Source of the DNA: Vibrio sinaloensis
GTDB lineage: Bacteria; Pseudomonadota; Gammaproteobacteria; Enterobacterales; Vibrionaceae
Length of the DNA stretch: 64,000 nucleotides
Direction of reading: 5' to 3'
Assembly (NCBI RefSeq): GCF_000808535.1
Contig: NZ_JWLV01000013.1
Span: 1 to 64,000, forward strand
Shown: positions 12,913 to 24,522 of the stretch, in pieces
Numbering within the stretch: the first letter of the stretch is position 1
Layout: each line of letters begins with the position of its first letter
Position numbers and translations under genes: made by a program
Notes under the pieces: generated by a model
Database searches by the model: none
Told to the model about the DNA's origin: nothing
What the model saw: only the letters and a program-made list of their open reading frames with translations

Positions 12913-13653
12913 ATGCTAACCAGATTGACTCCCGTTGTCGCATTAGTCTTGCTTTCAGGCTGCGCGCTGACAAAAGGCGAGCAGTACCACAATGAAACGC
13001 TCGCAGCCATTCAAGCTTCTGAATCTAACTTCTCGAACAAAATGGAGAGCCTCTCGCTCCAGATCAATAACCAAAACGATTACATCGAAAGCCTTGAAGC
13101 TCAGATTGATACGCTCGATCGTGAGTTGGCCACGTTTAAAGATGAAATCATGGCGGAAGTAAAAATTAAAAATAAACCCGTCGTTATTCCAGCGCCTGCT
13201 CCTGTAAAAGCGACGCCAACACATCAGATTGTCCTTGGGGAAGTAGAAAAGGTGACGATAGATGCTATCAAGCAGTCATTCGATGCACGTGTTGATACTG
13301 GTGCGGCAACATCGTCGCTCAATGCTGTGGATATTGAAGAGTTTGAGCGCAACGGAAAAAACTGGGTCCGTTTCCACTTATCTGATGGTGAAACACCGCT
13401 TACAGACGAGAACTGGATTGAGTCCCCTATTCTTCGTTATGTAAAAATACGCCAATCCACCAACGAAGAAGTCGAAAGACGCGCGGTGATTGAATTGTGG
13501 GTGAAGCTAGGAAAACTCCATGAAAAAGCGCAATTTACCTTGGCAGATCGCTCTCAAATGAGTCATCCTGTGCTTCTAGGCCGCGAGTTCATTCGCGACA
13601 TTGCAGTGGTTGATGTAAGTAAAAAATACATCCACACGGACGTCCAAAAATAA
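12913..13653 (+). CDS. Retropepsin-like lipoprotein (putative zinc/aspartic protease family)
   Basis: First gene of a three-gene operon. A lipoprotein signal (hydrophobic stretch, lipobox LLSGC, Ala at +2, so probably outer membrane) is followed by a coiled-coil region of about 60 residues rich in Glu and Gln. From about residue 105 comes a retropepsin-like domain: VDTGAATSSLNA carries the catalytic D-T-G-A motif and VLLGREFIRDIAVVDV the second conserved turn. Families of this type are often named ATP-dependent zinc protease because of fusions or neighbours with RimK-like ligases; an aspartic peptidase mechanism is the better structural guess. ATG 12913 is preferred because it places the signal peptide at the N-terminus; ATG 12898 is in frame. 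The true substrate is unknown. Confidence 0.85.
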   Translation: MLTRLTPVVALVLLSGCALTKGEQYHNETLAAIQASESNFSNKMESLSLQINNQNDYIESLEAQIDTLDRELATFKDEIMAEVKIKNKPVVIPAPAPVKATPTHQIVLGEVEKVTIDAIKQSFDARVDTGAATSSLNAVDIEEFERNGKNWVRFHLSDGETPLTDENWIESPILRYVKIRQSTNEEVERRAVIELWVKLGKLHEKAQFTLADRSQMSHPVLLGREFIRDIAVVDVSKKYIHTDVQK

Positions 13654-13664
13654 TAAGGTAGCTT

Positions 13665-15170
13665 ATGACATCCAAAGTCCCTTTTTATATATCGGTTGTG
13701 CTACTCATTTTAGCCGGTATAGCGCTCAGCATGTTCCGTCATCAAACATACGGTGTTCCTTGGACTCCAGGTGAAACCCGTCAAGTGTGGGATATTGAAG
13801 CGCGAGTTGAGTTCAATGCCCAAGCCAAGCCAGTTAAGGCATCATTGGCAGCACCTCATACCCAAAACGGCTTCACATTAATTGATGAATCCTCCTCTTC
13901 TCCAGGCTACGGCGTCTCTTACGTCAATACCGATTCTGGTCGTCGCGCAGAATGGTCTATTCGCCAAGCGACTGGCGCTCAAACCATCTACTACAAAGTG
14001 AAGTTTCTTGTTGACCCGCAAGCTAAGGTCGACGCGATTCCGCCAAGCCAAGAAATCACTCAACCCACTTTCGATGGACCAACAGAAGCCGCTGCGATTG
14101 CCTTGATTGAACGAGCCAATCAGCGTTCAGCCGACGATGTCACTTTTACTCGTGAACTGGTCAAGACTATCAACGATTCAGAAAGCCAAAATGCTTCTTT
14201 GATCCTTAACAAGATGTCGAAAGTCGAAGCGATTGATAAGATGCTGGCTTACGCCAAGGTTCCAGGAAAGGTTGTTGGTGTTATCGAGCTGGAAGATGGT
14301 CGCCGCCGTCAATCCATTCAGCACATGAACCAAGTATGGGACGGAAAGCAGTGGGTTCTGTTTAACCCAGAAAAGGCAGACCAAGTTATTGCAGAAAATA
14401 TCTTAGTTTGGGATGAGTCAAATGTGTCGCTGCTTGATCTTATGGGTGGGCAAAACAGCCAAGTTCACTTCTCGATGATTGCTCAAGAGGTTTCCCCGCA
14501 GCAAGCAACCAACGACAAAGTCTCAGCCGATGGTTTGATCAACTTCTCGATCCACAGCTTACCGCTTGAAGAGCAAGCGATGTTTAAGACCATCATGCTC
14601 ATTCCTATTGGTGCTCTTATCGTGGTCTTCTTGCGTGTCATTATTGGTCTGAAAACATCTGGCACCTTCATGCCTGTTCTGATAGCGGTTGCTTTTGTTC
14701 AGACTCAGCTGATCACGGGTATCGTCGGATTCTTGCTGATTGTGGGCACTGGCTTGGTCATTCGAAGTTATCTATCAAGGCTTAACTTACTACTCGTTGC
14801 TCGGATTTCGGCGGTGATAATCACGGTTATCATGATTATCTCTGTCTTTACTGTGGTGGCGTTTAAGATCGGCTTAACCGAAGGTCTATCGATTACGTTC
14901 TTCCCAATGATCATCTTGTCATGGACCATCGAACGTATGTCGATTCTATGGGAAGAGGAAGGCGCCAAAGAAGTGGTTCTGCAAGGTGGTGGTTCACTAC
15001 TGACTGCTGTACTGGTTTACCTAGCAATGACTAACCCGTACATCCAGCACTTAACCTTTAACTTTATTGGTCTACAGCTGATTGTACTATCCGGTATTTT
15101 ACTACTTGGTACCTACACCGGTTACCGTTTGACAGAGCTACGCCGCTTTAAGCCACTTGCGGAGGACTAA
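13665..15170 (+). CDS. Inactive transglutaminase fused to seven-helix membrane domain
   Basis: 501 aa. An N-terminal membrane anchor (about residues 7-23) is followed by a periplasmic domain of about 270 residues resembling the inactive transglutaminase domain found with this architecture. The C-terminal third (from about residue 305) has about six or seven hydrophobic helices, ending in GYRLTELRRFKPL. This is the known 'inactive transglutaminase fused to 7 TM' family; its partners are a retropepsin-like protein and a RimK-like ligase, as here. It starts 11 nt after the upstream gene with AAGG as ribosome site. A role as a membrane scaffold that binds a peptide-like substrate is inference. 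Confidence 0.87.
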   Translation: MTSKVPFYISVVLLILAGIALSMFRHQTYGVPWTPGETRQVWDIEARVEFNAQAKPVKASLAAPHTQNGFTLIDESSSSPGYGVSYVNTDSGRRAEWSIRQATGAQTIYYKVKFLVDPQAKVDAIPPSQEITQPTFDGPTEAAAIALIERANQRSADDVTFTRELVKTINDSESQNASLILNKMSKVEAIDKMLAYAKVPGKVVGVIELEDGRRRQSIQHMNQVWDGKQWVLFNPEKADQVIAENILVWDESNVSLLDLMGGQNSQVHFSMIAQEVSPQQATNDKVSADGLINFSIHSLPLEEQAMFKTIMLIPIGALIVVFLRVIIGLKTSGTFMPVLIAVAFVQTQLITGIVGFLLIVGTGLVIRSYLSRLNLLLVARISAVIITVIMIISVFTVVAFKIGLTEGLSITFFPMIILSWTIERMSILWEEEGAKEVVLQGGGSLLTAVLVYLAMTNPYIQHLTFNFIGLQLIVLSGILLLGTYTGYRLTELRRFKPLAED

Positions 15171-15173
15171 ACG

Positions 15174-16163
15174 ATGTTCTCACGTTTTACTTCGCAATTT
15201 ACGTCGCCGGGCAAACTCCGCCATAAGGGAATCATGGGCATGAACCAACGTAACCACAGTTACATTGGTCGTTACAATGATCGTGCAAAATACCCTTTGG
15301 TGGACGACAAACTAAAAACCAAAATCATCGCCCAACAACATGGTGCGACCACACCCGAGCTTATCGGCGTGATCAGTAATCAGGCCGAAGTCAAAACCAT
15401 TCACAATATGGTGAAAGACTGGCCAGGCTTTGTGATTAAGCCAGCCCAAGGAAGTGGTGGTAAAGGCATTTTAGTTATCACATCGCACAAAGATGGTATC
15501 TATACCAAACCTTCTGGCTCGACCATTAACCAAGAAGATGTAGAACGCCATATCAGTAACGCGCTCGCTGGTCTTTTCTCGTTAGGGGGTAAGAACGATG
15601 TGGCGGTTGTCGAGAACCTGATTAAGTTCGATGACTGCTTCGACGGTTTCAGCTACGAAGGCGTACCTGATGTTCGGATCATCGTTTTCAAAGGCTACCC
15701 TGTCATGGCGATGATGCGCTGCTCGACGGCGGCATCTGATGGGAAAGCCAACTTGCACCAAGGCGCTGTCGGTGTGGGCATTGATATCGCGACAGGACGT
15801 GCTGTGCGAGCCGTTCAGTTTGATCAACCCATCACCCATCACCCTGACACAGGAAAAGAGCTCGCCACACTGCAAGTCCCCCACTGGGAGCGCCTATTGG
15901 TTCTCGCTTCCAGCGCTTGGGAGATGACCGGGCTTGGATACATGGGCACCGATATGGTTTTGGATAAAGAGGAAGGTCCCATGGTACTTGAGCTCAACGC
16001 AAGACCGGGGCTAGCAATTCAAATTGCCAACGGCGCAGGATTATTGCCAAGACTGCATCATATCGAAAGTTTAGGATTAGGCGCAGACTACCCTAAACCC
16101 GAAGAGCGAGTCGCTTATGCTGCCAAACAATTCGGTATTTTTGCCAAAGAGCTGACCACATAA
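15174..16163 (+). CDS. RimK-like alpha-L-glutamate ligase homologue (ATP-grasp)
   Basis: 329-aa ATP-grasp enzyme. ATP-binding elements are visible in WPGFVIKPAQGSGGKGILVI, and the Mg-binding end of the fold in MVLELNARPGLAIQIANGAG. Relatives ligate amino acids, typically glutamate, to a carboxylate using ATP through an acyl-phosphate. There is no signal peptide, so it should act in the cytoplasm, while its two operon partners face the periplasm. It starts 3 nt after the upstream stop with a strong GGAGG site, which argues for coordinated expression. Two terminators follow. The substrate and product are not known to me. Confidence 0.88.
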   Translation: MFSRFTSQFTSPGKLRHKGIMGMNQRNHSYIGRYNDRAKYPLVDDKLKTKIIAQQHGATTPELIGVISNQAEVKTIHNMVKDWPGFVIKPAQGSGGKGILVITSHKDGIYTKPSGSTINQEDVERHISNALAGLFSLGGKNDVAVVENLIKFDDCFDGFSYEGVPDVRIIVFKGYPVMAMMRCSTAASDGKANLHQGAVGVGIDIATGRAVRAVQFDQPITHHPDTGKELATLQVPHWERLLVLASSAWEMTGLGYMGTDMVLDKEEGPMVLELNARPGLAIQIANGAGLLPRLHHIESLGLGADYPKPEERVAYAAKQFGIFAKELTT

Positions 16164-16180
16164 CCACTCCCAGCAATCAA

Positions 16181-16206
16181 AGCCCGCTTAACTAGCGGGT
16201 TTTGTC
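16181..16206 (+). terminator. Terminator of the retropepsin-ATP-grasp operon
   Basis: CCCGCT (16183-16188), loop TAACT, AGCGGG (16194-16199), then TTTTG, starting about 20 nt past the stop codon. Confidence 0.8.
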
Positions 16207-16242
16207 ATTTAGATAGTTCGACCATTACTCGAAACTACACAA

Positions 16243-16280
16243 TAAAAAAATCCCGCAGCTTATCACTGCGGGATTTTTTA
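16243..16280. terminator. Bidirectional terminator, ATP-grasp gene/mukB
   Basis: A-rich run, ATCCCGCAG, loop, CTGCGGGAT, T run. It is symmetrical and sits between convergent genes, 22 nt after the mukB stop. Confidence 0.9.
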
Positions 16281-16302
16281 ATGAAAGACTTGAAGTACAG
16301 TT

Positions 16303-19300
16303 CTAGAGCGTTTCGATTAGCTCTTGCACTTCACTTTTAGGTTTCTCAGTTTGACCAAAACCACGCAGACCCACTACGTGTACGTGCTCATGGTCTTTAA
16401 ACACCTTACGCACCAGTTTGTAGGTCGTACCTTTTTCTGGGCTGATGTTTTCTGGTGCTGCGATAAGAAGCTGCATATCCAGACGGTCACACAGTTCGAA
16501 TAGCGTTGAGATAGACTTAGCATCCAGACGTGCTGCCTCATCCAAGAAGAGCAAACGACAAGGCACGATGTCTTTACTGCGCAGACGGCGTGATTCTTCT
16601 TCCCAGCTTTGAACAACCATCAGTAGGATTGACTGACCAGTACCGATCGCTTCACCCGTTGATAACGCGCCAGATTCTGCTTGTAGCCAACCGTCAGAAC
16701 CACGGTTCACTTCCACACTTAGCTCTAGGTAGTTACGGTAATCCAGCAGCTCTTCACCCAGAACCTGAGGAGAACGTTGACCCATATCGATGTGTGGATT
16801 CACGCGTTGGAACAGCTTCGCCATTGCTTCAGAGAAGGTAAAGCGAGTCGATTCAAACAGATCTTTGTGCTGCTCTTGCTGTGTAGCCAGACCGTTCAGT
16901 AGCACTTCGTGACTTTCACGGATCTTCACGTTTAGACGAACGCCCTTCACCTGACCGAACGAGATGTTCGACAAACCTTGGTTCAGCATACGAATACGGT
17001 TTTGCTCACGCTGAATCGTCTTCTTGATGATGCTCGCTACTGACTCAGAGCTGATCGCTAGGCGGTTTTCACGTTGCGTTAGCTCTTCCGTTAGACGTGC
17101 TAGCTCTACTTCCATCTCTTCGATCGCTTCAACTGGATCATCAGTACGGATGATATCCTGACGAATACGCTCACGAAGGTGCTGGTATACCGCAATGTAG
17201 AACAGAACTTTACGCTCTGGACGTGCATTGTCTTCTGACAGGCGCAGCGCATCACGCAGGTCGTCATTGTTCGCAACCGCTAGACGCAGCGCACCCAATG
17301 ATTTATCCGACATCGAACGCAGTTCATCCGCGGACATGTAAGCCAGTTCACGCTTGTGTAGACGACGCTCAACATCGTTCTCGCGCGCCAGACGAAGTAC
17401 CGAGCACCAGCCAGCTTTCGCTGCAACAACGAAAGTACGCAGCTCAACGTATTCTTTCTGAACTTTCTTCAGACGTTTCGCCAAGCCTTTCATCTCTAAT
17501 TCAGTAGAGGTGATCGTGCGCTCGTATTCGCTCTTACGGCTACGAGACGTGTGTAGACGCTCATGCAGTTCGTCGCGACGACGCATTGCACGCTCTTCTG
17601 CACCTTCGTCCGCGTTCACGCCAAATTCTTGAAGTTCTTGTTTGAACTCTTGAACCGTTTCCAGTTTCGCTTGGTGTGAGCTCTTCAATGATGCCAATAC
17701 TTGGTTGTATTGGTTCATTTGACCTTGCGACTGTTTCAACTCTTCACGAGAGCGTGTACGCATTTGTTCAGCTTGAACCAATTTCGCTTTTAGCTGCTCG
17801 CTCAGTTCACTGCTCTTGTTCAGTAGATCTACTGAATCTGAGTAAGCGAAGTAGTGACGACGTTCAACAAGATCTGAAAGTGCAAAGATTTGTTTCTTAA
17901 GATCTTGTAGCTGTTCGTCTGCCGCTTTGTATTCTGCTTCTAGCGCATCGAATTGCTCTGGGTCAGCATCTAGAGCAACTGCGACTTTTTCCAGTTCCGC
18001 CACCGCTTTCGCGTGGTTATTTAGGAAAGCTTTTGCTTCTGAAAGCTGGGCGATTTTCTCTTCCAACTCGTCAAAGCGCGCTTGCAGCGATTCATCTTCA
18101 ATCAACGCAATGTTTGGTGCTAGCTTGTCTAGAGAAGACAACGCTTGCTTGCTGGTTTGAAGCTGAGAACGTTGTTGTTGCTCTTTCGCATCCAGGTCAG
18201 CCAGTACGCGAGCAATTTGGTTACGCTTGTCGCGAATGGTTGCCAATGATTGCTCTGGGTCTGCTTCAAATGCTACTTGAATGTGGCTTGCCACAAACTG
18301 GTTGAACGCTTGGTATAGACGCTGCATTTTTTGCGAATCGAAGGCTGCTTTCGCGTGCTTCTCAACCACTTCTTCACGTTCGTTACGCAGTAGCTCTAAA
18401 CGCTGCTCACGTGCCGCACGACCGAACAGTGGGATTTCAGGCAAGCGAGAGTAACGCATTTGGCGATCGTTCATACGAACGCAAACCGCGCCTTCTAGTT
18501 CTTCTGCGTCGAATGAGCTGTCATCAAAGGCATCGATGTCACCTTCAATGATGTACAAGTCTTCTGGACAGTCGTCTAGCTCTACCAGTTTCTCTTCGAT
18601 ACCAGATAGGTCAGAAACAACGATAGCGTGACGAGCCGGACCGTACATCGCACTGAAGTAAGGCGCGTCATCAATCGTGATGTCATCGTAGATCTCAGAC
18701 AGCAATACGCCGCCTAGAGTATCTGCCAAGCCTTTCAGGCGAGGGTCGTTCGAACCACCAGGAGAAGCAAGACGCTCAATCTCAGTGTCGAGTTGGCTGC
18801 GACGCTCTGCCAGTTTGTCTTTCGCCAGAGAAAGAGTTTTCTCTTGCTCAAGCACCACTTGCATTTGGCTCATGACTGACTGGCTATCTTCTAGCTCAGC
18901 GCCACTTTGTTCACGCAGTTTTTCTAGCGCATCGTTCGCCGCAATCCAAGTTGGAGCAATGGCTTCTAGCTTGTTGATTTCCGCGGCCGCATCTTGCTCT
19001 AGACGACGCTGTTCGCTGCGTTGCTCACGCACGTCTTCCTGCGTCATTTCTAGCGAGTCAATTTGCATCGCGTGACGCTCACGTTCTTGTTCAAACGTGA
19101 TTTCGTCAGTCAGTTCAACATGGAACTGCTTCTGGTATTCGTTGACTAGCTCGCGCACTTGACGTTGCTGGTTAAGGCTACGTTCAAGATCACGGTGCTG
19201 TGCACGCCATTGTTGTTCGTTTTGCGCAACTTGCTGAGATTCACGCGCTTTCGCAATTGCGGTTTTCGCATGTTCAGACGCGTCTTTGCGCTCAACTTGA

Positions 19301-20766
19301 CCAACGATGCTTTGTACCAGTTTAAGTGCCGTTTCGAACTGCTCTGCTGCTGCAGAAGACATGTCCAGTTTGTGCTTAACCGATAGCAACGCGTTGGTGC
19401 TTTCTAATTCTTTGCTCTTAAGCTCAGAGACAAGCGCTTGTGCCGATTCTGCCGTTAGGCTGTCATCGCCAAGTAGCTGTTTCGCTTTCTCCAGCGCTTG
19501 AACCGCTTGTTGGTATTGAAGTGCACGAGTTTGCTGAACGTCGAGTGCTTGTTGGTAGTCCGCCAGTTGCGTCTTAAGGCTATCCACCTCTTCTTCTGCA
19601 ACGGTCGCTTGCTCTTCTACCATCATCACGCGTTCTTGCGCTTCTTCCACTACCATCACCTGTTCTTCAAGACGCTCACTTAGCTCTTCAAGATCTTCTT
19701 GGTAGCGTTCGATCTTCTCTTGCTGGCGCAATGCGTTTTGCACCAGTTGCAAGTGATCCGAAGCCGCTTGGTAATCTTGCTCTAGTGCAGATTCCGACTC
19801 AATCAACAGTTCTAACTCTTCTTGAACGCGGTTAAGCAGGTTGTTTTGCTCAACGAGTTTTTCACGAGAACCGAACAGCTCTGAACGCAATGACAGCGTT
19901 TTATCCAGCTTGTTACGACGATCGTTCGCGTGACGCATGTAGTCCGCAGCCACGTAGTTGGTCGACTCTGTGATCAAGTGTTTGAACAAGTCACGGTCTG
20001 CTTGCGTGGTTTTGATCGCTTCTAGCGTCATGCGGTTTTCACGCAGTGCTGATTCCATATCTTGGAACGCTTTCTTCACGCCGCCGTTTTGTGGCAGAAG
20101 GTAGTCACGAAGCGAGCGTGTAATCGCACTTGAGATACCACCGTAAAGCGATGCTTCGATCAGGCGGTAGAACTTAGAACGGTCACCAGAGTTACGCAGT
20201 TTCTTCGGAATCACACCGAATTCAAACATTTGTGCGTGGTAATCCACGATAGAAGAGAACGCTTTGAATTGAACACCTTCAAATTCTGCGATCGATTCTT
20301 TTACTTCGTTGATTTGACGTACACGAGCTTGAGTCGCTGATACGCTTTCAATCAAGATATCCGTTGGTTTCACATGGCTTGGAAGACCTTGGATAACAAA
20401 CGGTTTGATGTCTACTTTCTTATCACGACCCGCAACTTGCTGCAGTTTTACTGCGAACAATAGGCGTTGGTTACGTGAGTTCACCACGTCTAGCGCCGCA
20501 TAACATGCGCCCGGCTGTAACTTACCGTACAGACCTTTATCGCGAGACGATTGGCTGCTGCCTGCTTCTGTGGTGTTACGGAAGTGCAGTAGCGTTTGGT
20601 CAGGAATCAAAGCGGTGATGAACGCCGCCATTGTGGTTGATTTACCGGCACCGTTACCACCTGATAGCGTGGTAACCAGACCATCGATGTCAAACGTACG
20701 GGCAAAGAAGCCGTTCCAGTTGACCATGGTCAGCGATTGGTATTTACCGCGTTCAATCATGCTCAT
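16303..20766 (-). CDS. mukB: Chromosome partition protein MukB
   Basis: SMC-like condensin ATPase (1487 aa) that organises and segregates the chromosome with MukE and MukF. The N-terminal head has Walker A GGNGAGKS at residues 36-43. Long coiled coils surround a central hinge. The C-terminal head carries the signature region [17 protein letters not shown] and Walker [14 protein letters not shown]. The start overlaps the mukE stop as ATGA; a second in-frame ATG lies two codons on, closer to the MIERG start of E. coli MukB. It is the last gene of cmoM-mukF-mukE-mukB, as in E. coli. Confidence 0.98.
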   Translation of the reverse strand: MSMIERGKYQSLTMVNWNGFFARTFDIDGLVTTLSGGNGAGKSTTMAAFITALIPDQTLLHFRNTTEAGSSQSSRDKGLYGKLQPGACYAALDVVNSRNQRLLFAVKLQQVAGRDKKVDIKPFVIQGLPSHVKPTDILIESVSATQARVRQINEVKESIAEFEGVQFKAFSSIVDYHAQMFEFGVIPKKLRNSGDRSKFYRLIEASLYGGISSAITRSLRDYLLPQNGGVKKAFQDMESALRENRMTLEAIKTTQADRDLFKHLITESTNYVAADYMRHANDRRNKLDKTLSLRSELFGSREKLVEQNNLLNRVQEELELLIESESALEQDYQAASDHLQLVQNALRQQEKIERYQEDLEELSERLEEQVMVVEEAQERVMMVEEQATVAEEEVDSLKTQLADYQQALDVQQTRALQYQQAVQALEKAKQLLGDDSLTAESAQALVSELKSKELESTNALLSVKHKLDMSSAAAEQFETALKLVQSIVGQVERKDASEHAKTAIAKARESQQVAQNEQQWRAQHRDLERSLNQQRQVRELVNEYQKQFHVELTDEITFEQERERHAMQIDSLEMTQEDVREQRSEQRRLEQDAAAEINKLEAIAPTWIAANDALEKLREQSGAELEDSQSVMSQMQVVLEQEKTLSLAKDKLAERRSQLDTEIERLASPGGSNDPRLKGLADTLGGVLLSEIYDDITIDDAPYFSAMYGPARHAIVVSDLSGIEEKLVELDDCPEDLYIIEGDIDAFDDSSFDAEELEGAVCVRMNDRQMRYSRLPEIPLFGRAAREQRLELLRNEREEVVEKHAKAAFDSQKMQRLYQAFNQFVASHIQVAFEADPEQSLATIRDKRNQIARVLADLDAKEQQQRSQLQTSKQALSSLDKLAPNIALIEDESLQARFDELEEKIAQLSEAKAFLNNHAKAVAELEKVAVALDADPEQFDALEAEYKAADEQLQDLKKQIFALSDLVERRHYFAYSDSVDLLNKSSELSEQLKAKLVQAEQMRTRSREELKQSQGQMNQYNQVLASLKSSHQAKLETVQEFKQELQEFGVNADEGAEERAMRRRDELHERLHTSRSRKSEYERTITSTELEMKGLAKRLKKVQKEYVELRTFVVAAKAGWCSVLRLARENDVERRLHKRELAYMSADELRSMSDKSLGALRLAVANNDDLRDALRLSEDNARPERKVLFYIAVYQHLRERIRQDIIRTDDPVEAIEEMEVELARLTEELTQRENRLAISSESVASIIKKTIQREQNRIRMLNQGLSNISFGQVKGVRLNVKIRESHEVLLNGLATQQEQHKDLFESTRFTFSEAMAKLFQRVNPHIDMGQRSPQVLGEELLDYRNYLELSVEVNRGSDGWLQAESGALSTGEAIGTGQSILLMVVQSWEEESRRLRSKDIVPCRLLFLDEAARLDAKSISTLFELCDRLDMQLLIAAPENISPEKGTTYKLVRKVFKDHEHVHVVGLRGFGQTEKPKSEVQELIETL

Positions 20767-21488
20767 GCTTCACCCTCTTCTGTTGTTTCTTCTTGGGCTT
20801 GGTCGTCTTGATCTTCTTCAGACAATAGGCTGCCTTGGCTTGGCTCTTTGGTGTGCACAACCGCTTCACCGTCACGGATCAGACGCAACTGCGCTTCACG
20901 CATATCATCGCCAACACGTACATCGGCACCAAAACGGAATACCGACTCACTGATGCTGAACTTACCGGTTTCACCGATGTTGATGATCATCCCTAGACGA
21001 CGCAGACGACGAAGTGACGTACGCACTTTTTCAAACAGCTTTTCTTTATCTAGGTCAGAGCCGGTAGCACGGTTGGTTACTAGCTTCATCAACTTCGCTT
21101 CATCGGCAAGCGCCAACAGCTCTTCATAAAGTTCTTGGTTAGTGAAGATGCCTTCGTGCGCAAGACGTTCTGGGCTCAGGTAAAGGAAACACAGTACCTT
21201 ACCCACCAGCATATCCAACTCGGAAAGCACGCTACGGCCAATCAAAGAGGTTGAACGTGGACGAAGGTAAAAGAAACCTTCTGGCGCTTTCACCAATTCG
21301 GTGTTGTAACGCTGGTAGAAAGAAGAAAGCTCTACCTCAAAATCAGAGAGTAGTGCGTGGTTATCCAAGTCTTCACTTGAGATATGACGCCCTGCTCGAA
21401 GCATACTGTCGAGTGCTGGGAACAGAGGGTTAGAGAGTGCTTTGACCAGATTCTCTGGCATGTATTCATTAGTATCTGTCGATGACAT
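20763..21488 (-). CDS. mukE: Chromosome partition protein MukE
   Basis: Regulatory winged-helix subunit of the MukBEF condensin, 241 aa. The start [18 protein letters not shown] matches the family; the frame is open 27 codons further upstream inside mukF but that part is not MukE-like. The C-terminus is an acidic tail of about 30 residues rich in Glu, Asp and Gln. It overlaps mukF by 20 nt and mukB by 4 nt, indicating translational coupling. Confidence 0.95.
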   Translation of the reverse strand: MSSTDTNEYMPENLVKALSNPLFPALDSMLRAGRHISSEDLDNHALLSDFEVELSSFYQRYNTELVKAPEGFFYLRPRSTSLIGRSVLSELDMLVGKVLCFLYLSPERLAHEGIFTNQELYEELLALADEAKLMKLVTNRATGSDLDKEKLFEKVRTSLRRLRRLGMIINIGETGKFSISESVFRFGADVRVGDDMREAQLRLIRDGEAVVHTKEPSQGSLLSEEDQDDQAQEETTEEGEA

Positions 21489-22806
21489 TTGCTTGTACCT
21501 TTGCCCCAAAATCGTTGATGGCTTGCCAATCTGGCTGAATCGCTTGGTAATCCGATTCTGAATAACCAAGGCGGACGGCTTGGTCTACAACGATTCGGGC
21601 TAAATCGAAATGATGAGTGCGAGGATGCTGTGCGAGGTAATCGCGTAACACAACCCCAAGATCAATCGGTGAGCCTTGCTCTTTGTGCGCTTTGAGCATG
21701 TCACCAATACGCTCAGACAGCTCATCATTGACTTGTTGAAATTCTTCGTATTCCACTTCCAATGGCACTTGACCGGTAACCTCGTCATCACGTAGGACTA
21801 ACGCTTCATCACGCAGGTCAGTTAAACGCTCAGCATCGGCATAGGTGAGATACCAAGGCGCGTCAAAATAGTCTTTGACCGACTGGCGCAGACGCGAGCT
21901 AAACGCACGGTTCTTATCCATATCAATAGCGGTACGGATAAACTTGTGCACGTGACGGTCGTAACCAATCCAAAGGTCGATCGCTTGCTGGCCCCAGCTT
22001 GTGATTCGGTCTAGTTTCATCTGCAGACCAAACAAGGCTTCTTCGATGAACTCAAGCTCAGGATCGCCGTAAACAATTTCTTGAATATCTAGGATCTGAG
22101 TTTGCAGTTCATCACTGGCCGCTTGCAGCGTATCTTGAAGTTCACGCAACGTGCTGGATGTTTCTGACAGTAGCGCTTCACAGTTGTTGATTGCTTCACG
22201 CCAGTCTTTGTTTAACAGGTCTGCGATTTGTTGTTTCACAGACTGTTGCTGCTCATCCATCACACGTTGGTTGAGGTCGATTTGATCGAAGATTTCGCCT
22301 ACAGAATATTTCAAGATCCCGTATACGTTTTTCTTCCAGTGGCCCGGTGTGCCACCCTTTTGTGCCGCCTCAATCGCTTTCGCCATTTCATCCGCGACCA
22401 TAGACAGCTGGATAGAAAGACGCAGTTTTGAAAACTCACGATGACGTACGTAGTAGTCGGTAATACCTACCGCTAATGGAGACAAGCGGTATATGGCGGC
22501 TCCGTCAGTAATCTCACTGACAAAACGGCTAATAAGACGCTGCTTAACCATCTCATTGATGGCATTGTTGGCACGAAACGCGGAAGCGTCTCCTGTCTCT
22601 TCAAATAATCGAGTGACGATTGTAAACGCATCATGCAGTTCACCTTCACCCAATTCTTCATCAAACCTTTCGTTACTGAGTACCGCGATAGCAATCAAAA
22701 ATGCCAACCGCTCTGTCGTCAGGTTTAATGAGAAATCGTGCTGCTTTACCCAGCCCACCAATTCATCGATTGGTTGCTCTGCAGCATTGAGAGTTATCTC
22801 ACTCAT
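21469..22806 (-). CDS. mukF: Chromosome partition protein MukF
   Basis: Kleisin subunit (445 aa) bridging the MukB heads; in E. coli its N-terminal winged helix also dimerises it. It begins [20 protein letters not shown] and keeps the helical linker and C-terminal winged-helix regions. ATG 22806 overlaps the cmoM stop by one base (TAATG arrangement), so it is translationally coupled to cmoM; the frame continues 26 codons upstream without family similarity. Confidence 0.96.
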   Translation of the reverse strand: MSEITLNAAEQPIDELVGWVKQHDFSLNLTTERLAFLIAIAVLSNERFDEELGEGELHDAFTIVTRLFEETGDASAFRANNAINEMVKQRLISRFVSEITDGAAIYRLSPLAVGITDYYVRHREFSKLRLSIQLSMVADEMAKAIEAAQKGGTPGHWKKNVYGILKYSVGEIFDQIDLNQRVMDEQQQSVKQQIADLLNKDWREAINNCEALLSETSSTLRELQDTLQAASDELQTQILDIQEIVYGDPELEFIEEALFGLQMKLDRITSWGQQAIDLWIGYDRHVHKFIRTAIDMDKNRAFSSRLRQSVKDYFDAPWYLTYADAERLTDLRDEALVLRDDEVTGQVPLEVEYEEFQQVNDELSERIGDMLKAHKEQGSPIDLGVVLRDYLAQHPRTHHFDLARIVVDQAVRLGYSESDYQAIQPDWQAINDFGAKVQANVIDRY

Positions 22807-23600
22807 TATTGTTCCTGTTTCTGTTTCTTTTTGGCCCATACATGAATGTAACGGCCTAATGAGAGGTATGGCTCTTGTCGACACAATTGTTTTTCTAAAG
22901 CCAATACATCTTCATACTGGTAATCCCCTGTGTATTCCATATTCCCTATGTAATCACTAAAACAACGAATTCCAGATTTGCCACAGATTTCAAACCCAGC
23001 ATCTTCTATCCATTGGTAGACGTCTTCTGGTTTTAAGCCTTTCTGTGGCTGTAATTTAAATCGTTTCCGATGTGGCATACCCTCAAGAACATGAGGAATA
23101 TTGCCACAAACCACATTTTTGTAGACCAAGCCGTGATGGTTGTAGAACATGATGGATGCCGCGCCATCAGATTTCACTTGCTCTAGTACTTTTTCTAGCG
23201 CCGTTTTCGGGTCGACTAACCACTCCATCACCGCATGGAACATCACCATATCAACTGGACTATCGAGATGTTGACCAATTTCTTGGACTGGAGAATGAAT
23301 CAAGCGATACTGCTCAAGCAAGTTATTTTTTTCAATATCCTGTTTCGCCAGTTGCAGCATTTCCGAAGATAGATCACATAACGCGACTTGGTGTCCGAGC
23401 TTGGCAAGCTTTTGCGACATTTGTGCTAATCCACCACCTGCATCCAATATCGTTAATGCACGTTTGTCACCGTCAATAGAAGACAGGAGTTGCTCTAAGT
23501 CTTCCCAAACAATGACTTGGCGAATCTCTCCTTTATCGGAGCCGTAAATATTTTTTGCAAATTTGTGGGCAATATCGTCGAAATTACGGTCTTCAGTCAC
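22806..23600 (-). CDS. cmoM: tRNA 5-carboxymethoxyuridine methyltransferase CmoM
   Basis: SAM-dependent methyltransferase (264 aa) that converts cmo5U34 to mcmo5U34 in a subset of tRNAs; formerly called SmtA. Motif [17 protein letters not shown] and the acidic [10 protein letters not shown] loop are present. It starts at GTG 23600 with [15 protein letters not shown], and heads the mukFEB operon as in E. coli. With cmoA and cmoB 11 kb away, the whole cmo5U pathway after hydroxylation is in this window. Confidence 0.93.
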   Translation of the reverse strand: MTEDRNFDDIAHKFAKNIYGSDKGEIRQVIVWEDLEQLLSSIDGDKRALTILDAGGGLAQMSQKLAKLGHQVALCDLSSEMLQLAKQDIEKNNLLEQYRLIHSPVQEIGQHLDSPVDMVMFHAVMEWLVDPKTALEKVLEQVKSDGAASIMFYNHHGLVYKNVVCGNIPHVLEGMPHRKRFKLQPQKGLKPEDVYQWIEDAGFEICGKSGIRCFSDYIGNMEYTGDYQYEDVLALEKQLCRQEPYLSLGRYIHVWAKKKQKQEQ

Positions 23601-23713
23601 AGCAGCTTAGGGTATCATGTCCAATCGTGCTGCTATTCTGTCACAAGAAAAGCAGGAATAAAGAGGGTTTCTCTTAAAAAATAATCAACTGATGTTTTTT
23701 CGGACTATTTAGT

Positions 23714-24520
23714 ATGTTTGAGCTGAAAAAAGTGGTCTCTTCTCTTCTGATGCCGCTACCGGCAATGCTTATCATCGGCCTATTGGGCTTGATGTTGATC
23801 ATGTTCACTCGAAATCAAAAGACCGGCTGTTTTATCGTTCTTTTCTCTTTTATTGGTATGTTCCTTATTGCGTTTCAGCCAGTCTCCTCACGGCTATTGA
23901 TGCCACTTGAGCGTCAATATTCTGCGTTCTTTCCCGTTGACGAGTCGATTGATTACGTGATGGTACTAGGCGGCGGCCATGTGGTGGATGACAAAATCCC
24001 ACCAACGTCCGAGTTGAGCCGTACAGGTTTGATGCGCCTTGCTGAAGGCATTCGTGTTATGCGTATTTATCCTGGTTCGAAGCTCATATTGTCGGGTTAT
24101 TCGGGAGGATCAGACATAAGCAATGCTCGCATGATGGCCAAAGTGGCGCTCGCTCTCGGCGTGTCTAAATCTGATATTATTTTGCTTGAGACGGCAAAAG
24201 ACACATGGGAAGAAGCACGACAAGCTGCCGCCTTTGTGAAACATAAGAAAATGGTCGTGGTGACTTCCGCCAGCCATATGAAACGAGCATTAAACGAGTT
24301 TCACTCGGCGGGCTTAAAACCCTACCCTGCACCAACAAACTACTTAGCTCACGATAACGTTACAGAGCCTTGGTCTAAGTACACGCCTAAGGCCGTCTAC
24401 CTAGAGCAAACAGAACGCTACTGGCATGAGACATTAGGAATCTTGTGGCAAAAGCTCAGAGATTGGGCGTCGGAGTATGAGGAACAACACGTTATCGAAG
24501 CTCCAGAAAGCCAACTATAA
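23714..24520 (+). CDS. elyC: Envelope biogenesis factor ElyC (DUF218)
   Basis: Inner-membrane DUF218 protein (268 aa). Two hydrophobic segments at about residues 10-30 and 38-55 anchor a C-terminal domain with the family motif YVMVLGGGHVVD and the conserved TWEEARQAA segment. E. coli ElyC, also next to the smtA-mukFEB cluster, supports peptidoglycan synthesis at low temperature through undecaprenyl-phosphate metabolism. It is divergent from cmoM and followed by a strong terminator. Confidence 0.9.
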   Translation: MFELKKVVSSLLMPLPAMLIIGLLGLMLIMFTRNQKTGCFIVLFSFIGMFLIAFQPVSSRLLMPLERQYSAFFPVDESIDYVMVLGGGHVVDDKIPPTSELSRTGLMRLAEGIRVMRIYPGSKLILSGYSGGSDISNARMMAKVALALGVSKSDIILLETAKDTWEEARQAAAFVKHKKMVVVTSASHMKRALNEFHSAGLKPYPAPTNYLAHDNVTEPWSKYTPKAVYLEQTERYWHETLGILWQKLRDWASEYEEQHVIEAPESQL

Positions 24521-24522
24521 AA

